A DNA stretch of 64,000 bases from Phyto melanocephala (GCA_941918925.1 OW799237.1:13807201-13871200), one strand, 5' to 3'; positions 12,363 through 24,862 are shown, counted from the stretch's first letter. A program made the numbers and translations. The notes: generated by a model not told the origin, from the sequence alone.

Positions 12363-13291
12363 CCGGGTGTTTTTTTCAGTGGTATAGAACTTCGAATTGA
12401 AATAAAACACAAGAAAATCGTTTTAATGACCATCAATTTGACTTTATTGGAAGGATAATTTTATGCCATTAATGTTTAAATATGATTTCAGGCATGTGGC
12501 CGCCGCGGCTGGTTCGAATAAAGCCAATTCTACAGGTCCAATTTTTAACCACTTTTTCGAGCATATGGGGCCGTATGTCGGCAATAACGCCACGAATGTT
12601 GGCTTCCAATTCCCCTAACGTTTCTGGTTTGTTGGCGTAGACGAGCGACTTCACATATCCCCAACGAAAATAATCCAATGGTGTCAAATCACACGATCTT
12701 GGTGGCCAATTGACAGGTCCATTCCGCGAAATTATGCGCTCATCGAATGTTTCCTTCAATAAATCGATTGTGGCGTGCGCTGTGTGGCATGTAGCGCCGT
12801 CTTGTTGGAACCACAACTCATCCACATTCATGCCATCCAATTCGGAAACAAAATAGTTATCATGGCTCTATACCGGTCTCCATTAACGGTAACTGCCTCT
12901 CCAGCATTATTTTGGAAGAAGTATGGCCCAATGACTCCACCAGCCCATAGAGCACACCAAACAGTCAGTTTTTGTGGATGTAATGGCGTCTCAAGGGTCG
13001 CATGTGGATTCTCTTCACTCCAAATGCGGCAATTTTGCTTGTTGACGTAGCCATTCAACCAAAAATGAGCCTCATCACTGAACAAAATTTTGCGATGAAA
13101 ATCAGCATCGAGATCAATCTCAATTTTCGAAATAAATTTGCACGATTTGCAAGCGTTGTTCTTTTGTCAACCTGTTCATGATGAAATGGCAAACCAAACT
13201 GAACATAAATGACATTAGAGTTGCCAGATTTGACCACTAAATGCCAGTTTTATCTCTATTCGAAAAACAAACCTGTAAAAAAAACACCCTT
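12363..13291 (-). mobile_element. Internally deleted mariner, DD41D (rosa-like)
   Basis: Ends are CCGGGTGTTTTTTT on the left and the reverse complement AAGGGTGTTTTTTTT on the right, each bordered by TA (12361-12362 and 13292-13293), giving a 929-bp element. It encodes the transposase remnant at 12469-13179. Known: mariner-type elements insert at TA. The N-terminal DNA-binding half is missing, so it is a deletion derivative. Confidence 0.85.
12469..13179 (-). pseudogene. Mariner DD41D transposase, deleted and frameshifted
   Basis: The original start is probably ATG at 13177-13179 (MNRLTKEQRLQIVQIYFEN, then a stop). The sequence then jumps to DADFHRKILFSDEAHFW in another frame, so about a hundred residues of helix-turn-helix region are gone. 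The catalytic domain follows: first Asp in FSDEAHFW, second in FQQDGATCHTA, third in CDLTPLDYFRWGY, with 41 residues between the second and third (DD41D, as in rosa). A one-base shift near 12850 splits the catalytic domain into overlapping frames (12828-13085 and 12469-12840). The C-terminus ends PEIIFKH. It cannot make active transposase. Confidence 0.88.
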
Positions 13292-13293
13292 TA

Positions 13294-16227
13294 GTAGGTA
13301 GGTCAGAACTGAACGAACAAAAGAAAGTACGCAAATACGAACATAGCCAAATAGATCCAAATATTTTACAGAATTGGCTTCAATCGGTTTTGAGTAGTTA
13401 TGCATTCAATACTGATATAACGGCAGTATTTTTATTGGTGATACAATGAAATTTTTATTTAGCAAAGTTGTTTTTATCGACCTTTTTCTGTTATTATTAT
13501 ATAATGAAATTGAGTTTCCTGTTGTGACGTCTACCTTTAAAAAACTGTGATATAATGTTGAGAATAATACCTATATTTTGACTCTTAAAACTGAATATTA
13601 AAAAAATATTAAATCGCAGATAAAGTTGGAAAAAAATACCAATGAAACGTCGTTAAAAATTAATAATCAAAATAATAAGTATTTGCATTACTTTTCATGA
13701 CCTTGAAAGACTGATCAAGAAAATAGTTAAGATACTTTGTAAAGTTTTTTTTTACGAATAAGCATATAAAGTAGTTCAATTCTTGAATTTGCTTAACTTT
13801 TTTAAGCGCTCAAATAGTCTTGCGAAATTGTCTACACCGCAAAATATGAGAATACTTATTTACGGTTTGAAATAATTTTATTTAAGTAAAAATTAATTCT
13901 AAGGATATATTTGCTATAAAAATATGTATGTGGTTTAATTGCCCTAAGAAGGACTTATATTATTTTAAATAAATAAAAATTTTTTTTTAATTTAATTTAA
14001 AATAATTAAAATCTTTTACTCTGGAATTTAAATTAAACAATTTATTATACTTGTATTTTGTTTATATTATTAAAAATTATTATTTACTTTTTTTATTCTA
14101 AATGGTTATTTTTCCCTTAGCTGCGCCGTTGATAATTTTAATTCGACTCTGGCACTAAAGTTTTTTTTTTCTTTATTTTTCTATTTACTTTTTTACTTCC
14201 TGTTAAAAATTTGTTTTGGGTTTGTTTTTGTTGGTGCTCCTGCTGTTGCTTTTTTATCTTGGCACTACTAGAGATGCCAGCTGTTTTTGGTTTAAATCTC
14301 ACTTTACATCATTATTCTGAAACAGGCAAGCGCTAATACAATTTTTTCAGCTAGACAAGGACTTTTTTTGTCAATACATATTTGTGTGTATGAAAATTAA
14401 ACTAATAATAGCAAAATAAAAAATAGACAATAGGCATAGATAAATCATTAAACAAAACATGTGTTAAATTGTATTTTGACAGATTTATATGGTGTTTGGA
14501 TGGTTTTTTAAATTCTAAAAATATAGACACAAGTATTTTTAACATAAGGCAAAGATATTGCATTCAATAAGCCTATAATATTTTTAATAGAAAAGAATAA
14601 ACAATATGTTAGTATGAACCTATGTAATCTAATGTTGCATACATAAATGAAAAAAAAGATACGAAGTCAAAAGCAAAATGAATTTAAAGAAAGTATATAA
14701 TTTGTCGTATTTAATTTTATTTTTATAAAACTGAAATATTTAAAAATGGCAGTTATAAAATACATGTTTCTTTAATAAACAGCTTTAGTATCAGCTGCTT
14801 ACAATGATACTGGCGTGTTTCCACAATCATCGAGTAGATGGCGAAGATTTTAGGCAAAGGTATTTTTAGTCGTGTAGTTAATCATGTTGTCATCTATCTG
14901 TTTAATAAAGCATTATTCAAACTTTTGTTAAGAACTTCACCGGCGAGGGTCGTTTAGAATGCCATTTAAACTTCGTTTTACCTATCATGATTATAAAATG
15001 TTATTAAAATATATTTTCTTATGGCTACTTCTTGAATATTTATAAAGTTTTTCTAAGGATATTGATTTTTAAAAATTTTTTTATTTTATTATAAAATAAA
15101 TATAAATAAATAATATAAAATTAATATTTTGAAGTGCATACTAATGTATGCATGTGTATGATTGTAAAATAAAAATCTCCAATAAACAAACAGAAAACTA
15201 TAAAGTTTTAAAACTTATAGATAGTATATTTTTATAACTTGTGCATATGTTTCTTTAAGTCTCATTTCGTGTTTTATTATTTCTGTTTTTTTTTCTTCTA
15301 ATGTGTGTGCATTGACACCCACATTTTCTGTTTTAAATAGCGTACGATAAGATACTGAAATTGTAAGTTACTTTGACTTTATGGTTTTTAATAGTCAAGT
15401 CACCTGCGGCCATAATCCATATTGTACATACTATACAGTGTATATTTTCCATGAACCAGTCTAGTGTTCATTCATAGTTCATGCTTAATTATCTCTATAT
15501 GTATATGAGTGAGTGAGTGCCTGCTCTTGTATGTTTTTTTCTTATAACTCATTTCTTTGCAATAAAGTAAATGCACATGAACTAAATTTGAAGTTTTTTT
15601 CTCAAATTTAAGTATTTTTGTTATAAGAAAAACTAAATCTTAAACTATAAACAACATATTTATACACCAACACATTATTTTATTTATTTTTTTTTGTTTG
15701 TATTATGTTAAAAAGTTATGAGTTAAAATAGGTGTATTAATAATCCTTTTCTGTGCATACAAATTTGGTTAATCTTTTACACAGATTACATTTTTAATGA
15801 AAATTTCGTAAAGATTTGATATATATGTGATTGGTTTTATTAATAATTAACTAATAATTAAATATGGCAATACCATGGAAAATATTGTATGGCATCCCAT
15901 TAAAAAATCGGAAGTGCAAAGTGAATTAATTACATATTCACGAATAAACTTATAGTGCTAAATAATTATTTTAAGTGGCTCCTTAAATGCGGAATAATAT
16001 TTCAAATCTAATGTGCTTCTAAATAAGTGCAAAATATTCTTCACAATTCATGTAAACAATCATCATAAAGTTTATATGTATGTATTGATGATCACAAGTA
16101 TAAAGGCCCTTACTCGAATTTTTTACTAAATGGAGGTTTTCAGTAAAGCCAATTAATTTTTCAAAACAAACCCTGACACAAAAATTTTTTGCAATAGTAA
16201 TAAAAATAAATCAATTTTACAAAAGTA
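13294..16227. other. AT-rich intergenic sequence, nothing recognised
   Basis: Low-complexity AT-rich DNA with no coding segment or repeat family I can name. The patch at ~14250-14350 is slightly more GC-rich. Open frames are short and lack codon structure. Confidence 0.5.
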
Positions 16228-16834
16228 AAGAGTGATTTTTTAAGAGCTATAGGATAGTAAAAAAAAACACATACAATTCAAAAAAAAGCATGAAATCTTT
16301 ATTTGAATCGATAGTACGGTCCATATAATTAAATGTTTGAAGATTATTTCATGCTAATATTGACCGTGACTGCGCCTCAAATGGTCCATCCGCTTTGTCC
16401 AATTTTGGCATACGCTTTCAACATTTCGGCTGGTATTTCATGAATAAATGCTTCAATGTTGTCTTCCAATGCGTCAATTGAAACGGGCATGCTTTAACAT
16501 AGCCCCATAAAAAATAGTCTAAAGGCGTTAAATCGCACGATCTAGGCGACCAATTGACCGGTCCCCAACGTGAAATAAAATGTTCACCGAACTTGCCTCT
16601 CAATAAGTCCATTGTTAAGCGTGCTGTTGGAAGAAGCGCGCGATGAACTTTCTTAACAGAGCACGAATTTCGATAATAAAATTCAATATTTGCAAGCGTT
16701 GTTCGTTTGTAAGACAATTCATGATTAAATTATAGTCCAAACTGAGGATGTTTGACAGTGAAACAAAACACGAAACGTGCATCAGCTGTTTACACCAGTG
16801 TTGCCAAAAAGATAATAACTAAAAAATCACCCTT
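16228..16834 (-). mobile_element. Short internally deleted mariner, DD41D type
   Basis: Termini AAGAGTGATTTTTTAAG (left) and the reverse complement AAGGGTGATTTTTTAG (right) lie next to TA dinucleotides at 16226-16227 and 16835-16836. Length is 607 bp. The terminal sequence differs from the 12363-13291 element, so this is a separate subfamily with a related transposase. Confidence 0.8.
16338..16722 (-). pseudogene. Mariner DD41D transposase remnant
   Basis: Start ATG at 16720-16722 reads MNCLTNEQRLQI, then a frame change gives EFYYRNSCSVKKVHRALLP (helix-turn-helix start). The frame then jumps straight to RLTMDLLRGKFGEHFISRWG and PRSCDLTPLDYFLWGYVK, the part around the third catalytic Asp. The first two catalytic Asp residues and their surroundings are deleted. 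The tail (RMDHLRRSHGQY, stop, HEIIFKHL) is still recognisable down to ~16338. Confidence 0.8.
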
Positions 16835-16917
16835 TATTTACATTAGAATAATACAGGTTCTATTGCGTTTTTACCCTCACCTGTAAAGTTAGTTACTTTC
16901 TTCTTGTGACCAACAAT

Positions 16918-17020
16918 AAACCTATATTTTGAATCCTTACAAATAGAGAAGTCGATTTAGCTATGTCTCTTCGTGTTGAAAATAACTTTTTAAAGCCCCC
17001 GGAATCAACCTGAGTTCTTA
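16918..17020 (-). repeat. Fragment of a mini-me-like element
   Basis: GAGAAGTCGATTTAGCTATG and the following AAAGCCCCCGGAATCAA correspond, in reverse, to the GGGCTT/AATCGACTCC and GGGGGCTTCAAAAAG regions of the complete copies. Both termini are missing. Confidence 0.5.
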
Positions 17021-18091
17021 GTGTATTAAAAATGTAACTGAATGTCACCATATCCTCTTAAGTTTTATTTAAGTACAAATTTTCTAACAGTTACTGCACC
17101 AATAAATAATTTTTCTCTACTCCCTTTTTAACTCTTTAATTTATGTTGTTGCATATATTCAAATACAAATTTAGGCTAAAAATGTCAAACTCATAATGTT
17201 GACAAATAAATACAAATGAAAACAATAAGTTCAAATCTATTGTCTATACTATTCTATCAACAAAAACTACAACAACAATAACAATAAAAACACTTGAACA
17301 TTTTTTTCCTTTATTGTTTTTATTGTAATCACAATTGTTATTATTATTGTTGTTGTTGTTGTAGGCAATTCATTTGCTACATTTGCTGCCTTTAATAATA
17401 TTATTGTGAATGAACTTGTACATACATATATACATATACTTACATACATACATATGTAAAATCTTAAAAATTATATAAAGAGGTCGGCATAAAAAGATTT
17501 TTAATAGGAATTTAACTTGAATTTTTTTTATTAATAGTTTGTTTAAAATTAAATGTTTATGAAAAAAATATATTTTTTCAAAAGAAATAATTGAAAATTT
17601 TATGTACAAATTAAATTTATATATGTAATTTTAAAATGAAGGCAAAAGTGCTGCAAAAAATAAATAAATGGGTATAACTTCATCTATAACTTTAAGTACT
17701 GTAATTTTATTGTTTGATAAATTTTTTTTACTCTATGTGGCGCCAAAATTACAAAAAATACGTAGAAAATCGTTAAATGAATGTCAATTAATAGTTAACA
17801 AATTATGCGAAATTCTTGTTTTAAAAACAAATTATACAAAAAAATATTCTTAATTTTGTATAACGTCGTTACACAAACTCGATCACAATTCATTATTAAT
17901 GGCAGCACTTTGAAGTTTTGTAAAGTACCTGCAAACATTTAATTCAATAACATTTGAAAACGAAGACCATATGGTGATAAAGTCGACAACGATAACGACC
18001 TCGATTTCATTTAAAAAACATTTTCACAAAAATAATTTTTATATAAAAGGGCAGTTCTTCGATGATCCATTAAAAAAAATGTTTTTTTATA
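17021..18091. other. AT-rich spacer with microsatellite-like tracts
   Basis: Contains GTT/AAC-rich repeats at ~17260-17365 and ATAC-rich repeats at ~17420-17457. No gene is recognised. Confidence 0.45.
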
Positions 18092-18726
18092 TCTATATAA
18101 AAACACAAATGGATTGACCAGACCCATTTGGCTAATTTTCTCTTACATTTATTTTTCAAGCTAAATAAAGGTTTTTAAGAATAGTTTTTCTTAAAATTTA
18201 AAGTGGCTGTGGCAGCTTTAATAAAAATCCAATAGATATTGTGGCATGTCAAGATAACGCCCACATCGATTTGGCTAATTTTTTCATATAATAATCCTTT
18301 AAGCTTCAAGCAAGGTTATTACGAAAATTTTTTTTTTTTAATTTTAAGTGTGTGTGGCACCTTCTATACGAAAAACACAGATTTTGCAGAATGTCAAGAT
18401 AGACCAAAACGATTTGGCTAATATTTTCATATAATAATCCTTTAAGCTTTGCCACGGACCTTACGGATTGATTGTATGAAAATTTAAAGTCATGTCACCT
18501 CCCATACAGCACTAACAGTTTGCGGCATATCCAGAAAACGGCGAGATTGATTTGGGTAAAAATAATCCCTAAAGCGCAACAAATACTGTAAAAAATCACA
18601 TATCATTTTTATACTATAACAAAATATCCATAAGAACTGTACTTTTTTTTTTAATAATAGATATGTATGTAGTTAGATTAACAGATAAGAGTGCATGGGT
18701 CCAGCCAAGCAAGCTGGGTCTGCTAG
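18092..18726 (+). mobile_element. Helitron-like element with ~143-bp internal repeats
   Basis: Begins TCTATATAAAAACAC after an A and ends GGGTCTGCTAG before a T, matching the Helitron rule A/TC...CTRR/T. Four diverged internal units carry TTTGGCTAAT or TTTGGGTA at 18128, 18271, 18414 and 18551 (period ~143 bp), each with ATAATCCTTTAAGCTT-like sequence. No Rep/helicase coding sequence is present, so it is non-autonomous. Assignment rests on the termini. Confidence 0.6.
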
Positions 18727-18753
18727 TAATTTATAAAAAAGTGCATAGGTACA

Positions 18754-19410
18754 TCTATATATATAAAAATCAATGTGTGTTTGTATGTTTGTATGTTTAT
18801 ATGTTTGTTTGTGCTTTATAGACGGTTAAACGGCTGGACCGATTTCCCTGAAATTTTCACAGAATCTTCCTGTATGTCTGGAAGGAACTATAGGCTAAAC
18901 TTTGGTTTGAAATTGTAAGTAGGCGGGGTGCCACGCCCTAGTAAAGAATAAGTATTAAATATTATATATCACGAAAGTTAATGCAGCTAGAGTCTTCAAA
19001 TTAAGTACGGTGAACTTTGACATCCACTCGAACATTTGGGTAAAAAATGGGCGGATTTGCAATAGTAGGCGTGGCCACATGAATTAAATACTAAAATTCG
19101 TATATTTGGAAAACGATATCGATTAGAGTAGTAAAATTTTGCAAGAGCAACTTTGATTCGAATAAACATTTATGGAAAAAATGGGTGCATTATCAATAGT
19201 GGGCGTGGCACCTACCATATGAATTAAATACTAAAATTCGTATATTTGGAAAACTATATCGATTAGAGAACTAAAATTTTGCAAAACCAACTTTGATTCA
19301 AATAAAAATTTATGGAAAAAATGGGTGCATTAACAATAGTGGGCGTGGCACCTGCCATATGAATTAAATACTAAAATTTGGGGTGGCGAAGCACACCGGG
19401 TATTAGCTAG
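18754..19410 (+). mobile_element. Helitron-like element with ~140-bp internal repeats
   Basis: Begins TCTATATATATAAAAATC after an A. It ends CACCGGGTATTAGCTAG before a T, with a small GGTG/CACC hairpin just inside the 3' end. The 5' portion has ACGGCTGGACCGATTTCC, a wording common to insect non-autonomous Helitrons. Internal units (GTGGGCGTGGCAC, TAAATACTAAAATTCG) recur at 19093, 19233 and 19373. It lies only 27 bp after the preceding element. Confidence 0.7.
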
Positions 19411-20256
19411 TATATTTATAAAAAATTTACACCAAATTTTCTACCAAAAGAAAAATTTTCAAAAAAAAATTGACTTATAATTGACTTAACAAAACTAAAT
19501 TAGTTTATTTACCTATAAACGTTTAATTATTTCAAAAGTCTTTCCTACTGACCTCGTACTATAGAAATTTTCTTTATGTCTTTTTATGCTCGTATTTTAT
19601 TCAATTCATTTTATTATCATTTTTGTTTTATATTAAAGCTGCTTTTCATGTTTCGGTTTTTGCAGTTGTTATTTTTGTTGATTTCATCAAGTTGCTGCTG
19701 CTTTTTTATTTTATTTTGTTGTTTCGATTTTACTATTAAGCAGGCAACATCAGCATATACATAAATCAATAAGAAGCTCTGTATTCGGTAAACAAAATGT
19801 TTAGTACGGTTGCGATTTTTTTCTGTGTGGGAATTGCTGTGGTTTATTCTCCATCCTAATAATCCCCACCATTACCATCATCACCACCACCTAATGAACA
19901 ACATACACACACATTCATACATACATATATTACGAAAATTCAACTCCACTTACAAACACACACACATATGTACATATTACAATATAAAATATTATCGAAC
20001 CAAGTAAAACATTTTCTTAATATTCCACAAACGTCGTCGACGACATAGTTAACATCATCATCGTCATCGTAGTCCTATCTTAAGTAGCCCCATTTAATGA
20101 TGATGATGCTTTACGGCGAGTACTTGTATACTCACTGTTACATTATTACAATTTATTCATATTAAGTGTTTCTGTTGTACAAGTTTTATTAATACCGAAT
20201 ACGAGCACGAATGTTATCAATAAAATGAGCGAATTTTAAGAGACACAAACAATGAG

Positions 20257-20264
20257 CTGACAAC
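20257..20264 (+). repeat. 8-bp target-site duplication, left
   Basis: CTGACAAC, identical to 21775-21782. An 8-bp duplication is the rule for hAT transposons. Confidence 0.9.
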
Positions 20265-21774
20265 CAGCGTTGTCAACTTTAAAATTTCAAAAAGCACCAT
20301 AACCCAGGAAAAAACGCGTCATTCTCAAAAAAAGGCACTAAATTTATAATTTGTAAATTATTTTTTTATTTATTTAATAAAATTATACATTTTTATAAAT
20401 TTCTTTAAAAATAAGACATTTTTAAATGTATATCAGAATAAATAACAAAAAAATTTACAAAAATCAAACAACGAATATCTTTTAGTCAGTCAGTAGAAAT
20501 TTACATAGATACATATATTTATATGAAAATAAAAATAAACAAAAACATTGGAAAAATTATTATAGTAATTATCTATTCACAATATATCTCAGGAGTGATG
20601 CATTGTAAGAAATTTATTTCAACATTGAGAAAAAATTACGACAGGACTAATTTTTCCATACCTGATGCATTTATACGACGTTTTATAAACATATGTGAAT
20701 TTGTTGTACAAAATATTAAAGAAATTATTCACCAAATAAGTACAACTATTATTTAATATTTAAATATTTTTATATTACATATTAGAGTAATTAAATAGAA
20801 ATATTTCTATCTAAAAATTATGAAAAATTTTAATAAACTTGCAGTTTAATAATTTTATTCGGATTTAAGCTTTTCTCTGTGTAAATAATATCAAATATCA
20901 ATGATAAAGTCAATTATTTCTTCATTATTATCACTATCATCTGGCCACAACACAGTCTTAATTTCAAATTGTAATGCTTTATAAATATCATTGCTATTAA
21001 TCAGAATATTTACTTCATCAGCTATTTGGTAGGTTTCGCAACAGGAATTTTCCCGTTTAAGCCCATTTTTAATGTGAAGTAAGGCATTAACTGAATTTAA
21101 AGACATTCGGTTGCGTATTTTAGATTTAAACACATTCATGGGAGCGACAAAAGTTTAACGGCAATATTAGCTAATGCTTCAAAGGGATTTAAGTAACCTG
21201 CATCTTTGTACGATTTAACTTCAATCCAAAAATCAATTCAATATTTTGCCATTGGTAATGGTAAAATATCTTCTTTTGTATGTGATAAAACATTTCTAAC
21301 ATTAATTGTGTTAATTTTACTCAAAATTTGAAGGTTTTCTGGTAAAATTTTTAAACGTTTAAAGTTGTGGGACGCTAAAAGTTTGCTTTAAGGTTTAATC
21401 ATTTATAAGATGATAGAAAGAGGAATTTCTTTTATTCACATTCACCTCATATGCATATATGTTTAAAGTTAGACATTTTGAAACAAAAACTTTCTGGGCA
21501 ATCAATACCATCTTATAAATAATTAAATTTTTAGTGTAATATTATTTTTTTTGCCGAGTTGCATGTAATTGTTACATTTTGGTAGTAATTTACACTTACA
21601 AAACATTTTTTTCAATTAATATATTTGAATTTTAGTGTTTGGTGTCACCGAAATAAAAATAAAATCACTAAAAACTAAAAAAAAAATCACCAAGCACTGA
21701 CTCACAATTTTTCCGCTTTCGAAATGTTAAAAATCACCAAAAACGGTGATAAAATCACCGAGTTGACAACGCTG
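20265..21774 (-). mobile_element. hAT transposon, complete ends, decayed transposase
   Basis: The left end CAGCGTTGTCAACT matches the reverse complement of the right end over the same 14 bases, and both sides are bordered by CTGACAAC. Just inside the right end are inverted TCACCAAAAACGGTGA repeats. The element is 1510 bp and holds the transposase C-terminus on the minus strand (20891-21384). An autonomous hAT would be roughly twice this length, so much coding sequence has been lost. Confidence 0.9.
20891..21384 (-). pseudogene. hAT transposase C-terminal remnant
   Basis: Reading on the minus strand: LASHNFKRLKILPENLQ, then LSHTKEDILPLPMAKY, a stop, DFWIEVKSYKDAG, NPFEALANIAVKLLSLP, then after a deletion and frame change NVFKSKIRNRMSLNSVN and HIKNGLKRENSCC. 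This is the order of the hAT C-terminal dimerisation region. In intact relatives a segment of type SNADVERVFSQ joins LLSLP to the KSKxRNR part; here it is absent, removing a conserved acidic residue region. The last 82 residues are still open (20891-21139). The exact hAT subfamily is not determined. Confidence 0.8.
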
Positions 21775-21782
21775 CTGACAAC
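21775..21782 (+). repeat. 8-bp target-site duplication, right
   Basis: CTGACAAC, identical to 20257-20264. Confidence 0.9.
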
Positions 21783-23399
21783 CTGCAAGAGAAATATTTT
21801 GTTTTTAAAGAGCTTTGCTTTTTAACTGCTTTAAAGGCTGTCTTATTTTTTAAGGACTTGTTTTGTTGTGTTAAGTGATGCCAATTTATGTGCTTTTTAA
21901 AAGTCTAATATTTTAAAGCAAACATTTTCCCAATCACTTGCAGTATTATATCTGTTGAAAAAAGGGATAACGACACATGCAAAAATTGAATTTATAACAT
22001 CATCGCAATCTGGAAATTATAAACTACACTCAGGCTATTTTAAGCAACTTTACAAGAAGTTTTAGCATAAAAGGTTTTTGTCTATAGTTTTTCAATGAAC
22101 AATATCATTGGGTAAAGTAACTTATTTTAACTTATAAATATACGAAAATGCCCGATATGCACTTTAAATTATACTTATTATAGTCATTATTTTAAAAACA
22201 AAACAATAAATATCTACTTAAAAGTTGAAAAGTGCTTTCTTGAAAAACTATTAAAAAAGACATAAGAAATTCTTCCATATTGCCACAGATATATTATTTC
22301 ATGTTAAAATCATTCATGTGCTTCCAACAATTTATTAAAAATTCTGAAAAACAATTTTCCAAATGTTTTTAGATTAACTTTTCTCTCTAGTAAATTATAA
22401 AATACTCTTAGCATTTAATGTCAAGTTAGTTTTTAGTAGCAATAATGTTGCCAACTTGCTGAGCTAAAATTGTTAAAGACGAAATAGTCAAAATTTACTG
22501 TTAGCAGGTATAAACATATGTCAAGAGGTGGATTATTTATAATTTTAAAAATTCAAATATTGCCATAATCAGCAGTTTTTTTTTATTTTATAACCAATTT
22601 GCTGATAGCAATTCATCGTCAACAACACATTTCTTTAAGAGCAGACAACTTTAAAAAAATTATTTATTTATTTTAAAAATGTTAAATAGTCCAAAATAGC
22701 TACTAAACTTCTATGTGCAGCGTTGCCACTAAAAAATGTATTCGACCAAACCTGCCAGCTTACAAAAAATAAAAAAAGGAAATAAAGTCTGATTTTTTTT
22801 TTGCTGATAAAAATAACAAATTACTTTTTATTGCTTAAATTTTTATTATTTGCTTTATCGTCAGGAACTAAATTCTCGCTTTCTTATTAGTACAGTAAGC
22901 TCGCACGTTTAAGTAATTAAATCTAAAGTATACGTTTCGTTAATTACAATAATATAAAAAATATTTTTCTTAAACAAGTTAGAAATTTTTAAAAAATTTG
23001 TTTAGAATAATACAAACCTGTTGAAAATAATAGCTACAAATAATAACTATAAATATTCATTTAAAATGTAAGTTTTAATATAAATATCAATTTTTAATAA
23101 AAGAAAAATATATTAAAAAGTTATATGTCTAAAGGTAACGATCAATAGTGGCTATTGACAACTGTTAATTACCAATTGAAGCAGCGCTATTTGTTTGAAG
23201 TTTATTTGTTGACGACATTTTAAAAATGAACTTGCACTGTGCTGTGTAGCCACTCAAAAAATTTTTGTGATTTTCGTTAGTAATACGTATACACTACTTG
23301 CAAGTAAATACTTGCTTGTGGCAACGTAGGTTAAAATGTTTCTCAATTTTTTCCACTTTCAGGTCCAGACTATTTAATTTATTTTTTGGCAAATTGTAA
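21783..23399. other. AT-rich spacer with a shared low-copy repeat
   Basis: No gene seen. The piece at ~22190-22290 (TTGAAAAGTGCTTTC, ATTGCCACAGATA) resembles 60130-60215, and 60000-60085 resembles 16841-16925, so these three places share an unnamed repeat. The remainder is unremarkable AT-rich DNA. Confidence 0.4.
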
Positions 23400-23551
23400 C
23401 CTGATCGACTTTTCATTTTTTGTTTTATCAAAAGAACTTTTATAGCGATCCTTCTCAAAAGATTAGCCTTCTGTAAGCGTCGCCAAGCTGTTGAAGCGGT
23501 AACAGTATTTCCAATTACGGCAGAAATCTGTCTTGATGACTTAAATGGGTC
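23400..23551 (-). pseudogene. Tc1-like transposase N-terminal fragment
   Basis: The minus strand reads DPFKSSRQISAVIGNTVTAS, TAWRRLQKANLLRRIAIKVLL and KQKMKSR without interruption. This matches the second helix-turn-helix of Tc1-type transposases (PF.S.R.I....G..VS..TV.RRL...L..R.A..KP.L). No ends or catalytic part are visible nearby. It is an isolated fragment. Confidence 0.6.
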
Positions 23552-24448
23552 TTCTTTTTAAAATGAGAAATTAAGAACTTCTCTGTGACAAAGTCATGTC
23601 TTTATTTAAAATATTTTATAAAAACTTTGGAAGCGTTCACCATATAGTCATTGATTTACTAACAATACAAAACACAATATAACCAACAAATTTTGTGTCT
23701 ATGTTATCGTATTTTAATTCAAACATAATGATGCGAATTTAACTAGATTTTAAAGCTCTTTTATTTATGTTTCATTGAACTTTAGACTTATCTTTTAATC
23801 CTTATAACTCTTTATGAGCCCACCAAATTGTCCTCTCATCCTTTTTATTCATTTTTAAAAGCCGGCTGGATTCTTTCTAGTGTACCTTGCCTTAACAAAA
23901 AAACCGGTTAAGAAAGCTTTTAAAGCCGGTCTATACACACATACAAGCATAGCTTTTTACTCGCAGTCATGCATACACATGATTTAATTAAAAAATCTAT
24001 ATACGATGTGGCTGATGTAGTATTAGAGTAGTTTTACTATTTTAAAATGTATATTTATGCGTATGAAGGACCACTACACCACAAACGAACTAATGAAATT
24101 CTCTTGCCTCGTCTTTCGCTCTTTAATAATGAGTCAAACAAAAAAGACTTCCTAGTTGTAAACGTCCTTCCTTATACATGAGTAGCAGTAAAAATAAATA
24201 AATTGTTGGGTCAGGAATTTAGCTGAAGATAAGGGGGAAACATAAGGAGTATTATACAATTCTCTTAAAATGAATATATTTAAGCTCTTAAAATTGAAGT
24301 GCCCACCTAAAAACTGTATACGTATGAATGATAAAAGTTTTGTTGTTGTGAAACAGGGGCTGCCAGATATTTTTATGCTTTTATCAAAAATTTTTTTTTT
24401 TTTTGCCTTTTTATTAACAGAAAATTTTAAATTTTTTTAATTTTGCTG
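23552..24448. other. AT-rich spacer, nothing recognised
   Basis: No coding exon, RNA gene or recognisable repeat between the Tc1-like fragment and the next complete repeat element. Confidence 0.45.
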
Positions 24449-24811
24449 TTTTTATACCCTTCACACAGTGAAAAAGGGTATATATAGGTTTGTCATTCCG
24501 TGTGAAATTTCTACAATTTTCATTTCCGACCCCATAAAGTATATATTTTCTGAAAGCTTATGAATAGGGGAGTCGATTAAGCCCTGTCAGTCTGTCCGTC
24601 TGACCGTCTGTCCGTGTGTATGTTGAAATCAACTTTTTGAAGCCCCCCGACATAGGTTGGACCCGGGTAAGGTATTAAAATATCAGAAATATTCGGGAGT
24701 AGATTGGTATTGAAAATCAGAAGCATCGGTACATAAACAACTGAGATATGAGCAAAAACCCACGACCACCTCGATTTTTTTTCACAAAAACAACATACAT
24801 ACATACAAACG

Positions 24812-24862
24812 TGTATACTGGTTAGAGAAAACGTGGCATCGAATCCCAACTGAGGCAAAAAA
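24812..24862 (+). repeat. tRNA-like segment inside the mini-me-like element
   Basis: Plus strand: ACTGGTTAGAGAAAACG followed by GGCATCGAATCCCAACTGAG. The second part fits box B with one mismatch, and a long T run follows directly, as a Pol III terminator would. The first part is only a weak box A. Confidence 0.45.

Noticed and set aside
12775..13050. 91-codon plus-strand open frame opposite the mariner transposase
   Set aside because: It is the antisense shadow of the transposase catalytic region, which has clear family motifs on the minus strand.
19810..20007. His-rich open frame with an HHYHHHHHL run
   Set aside because: Produced by a short CAT/CAC-rich tract in non-coding DNA; no supporting exon structure.
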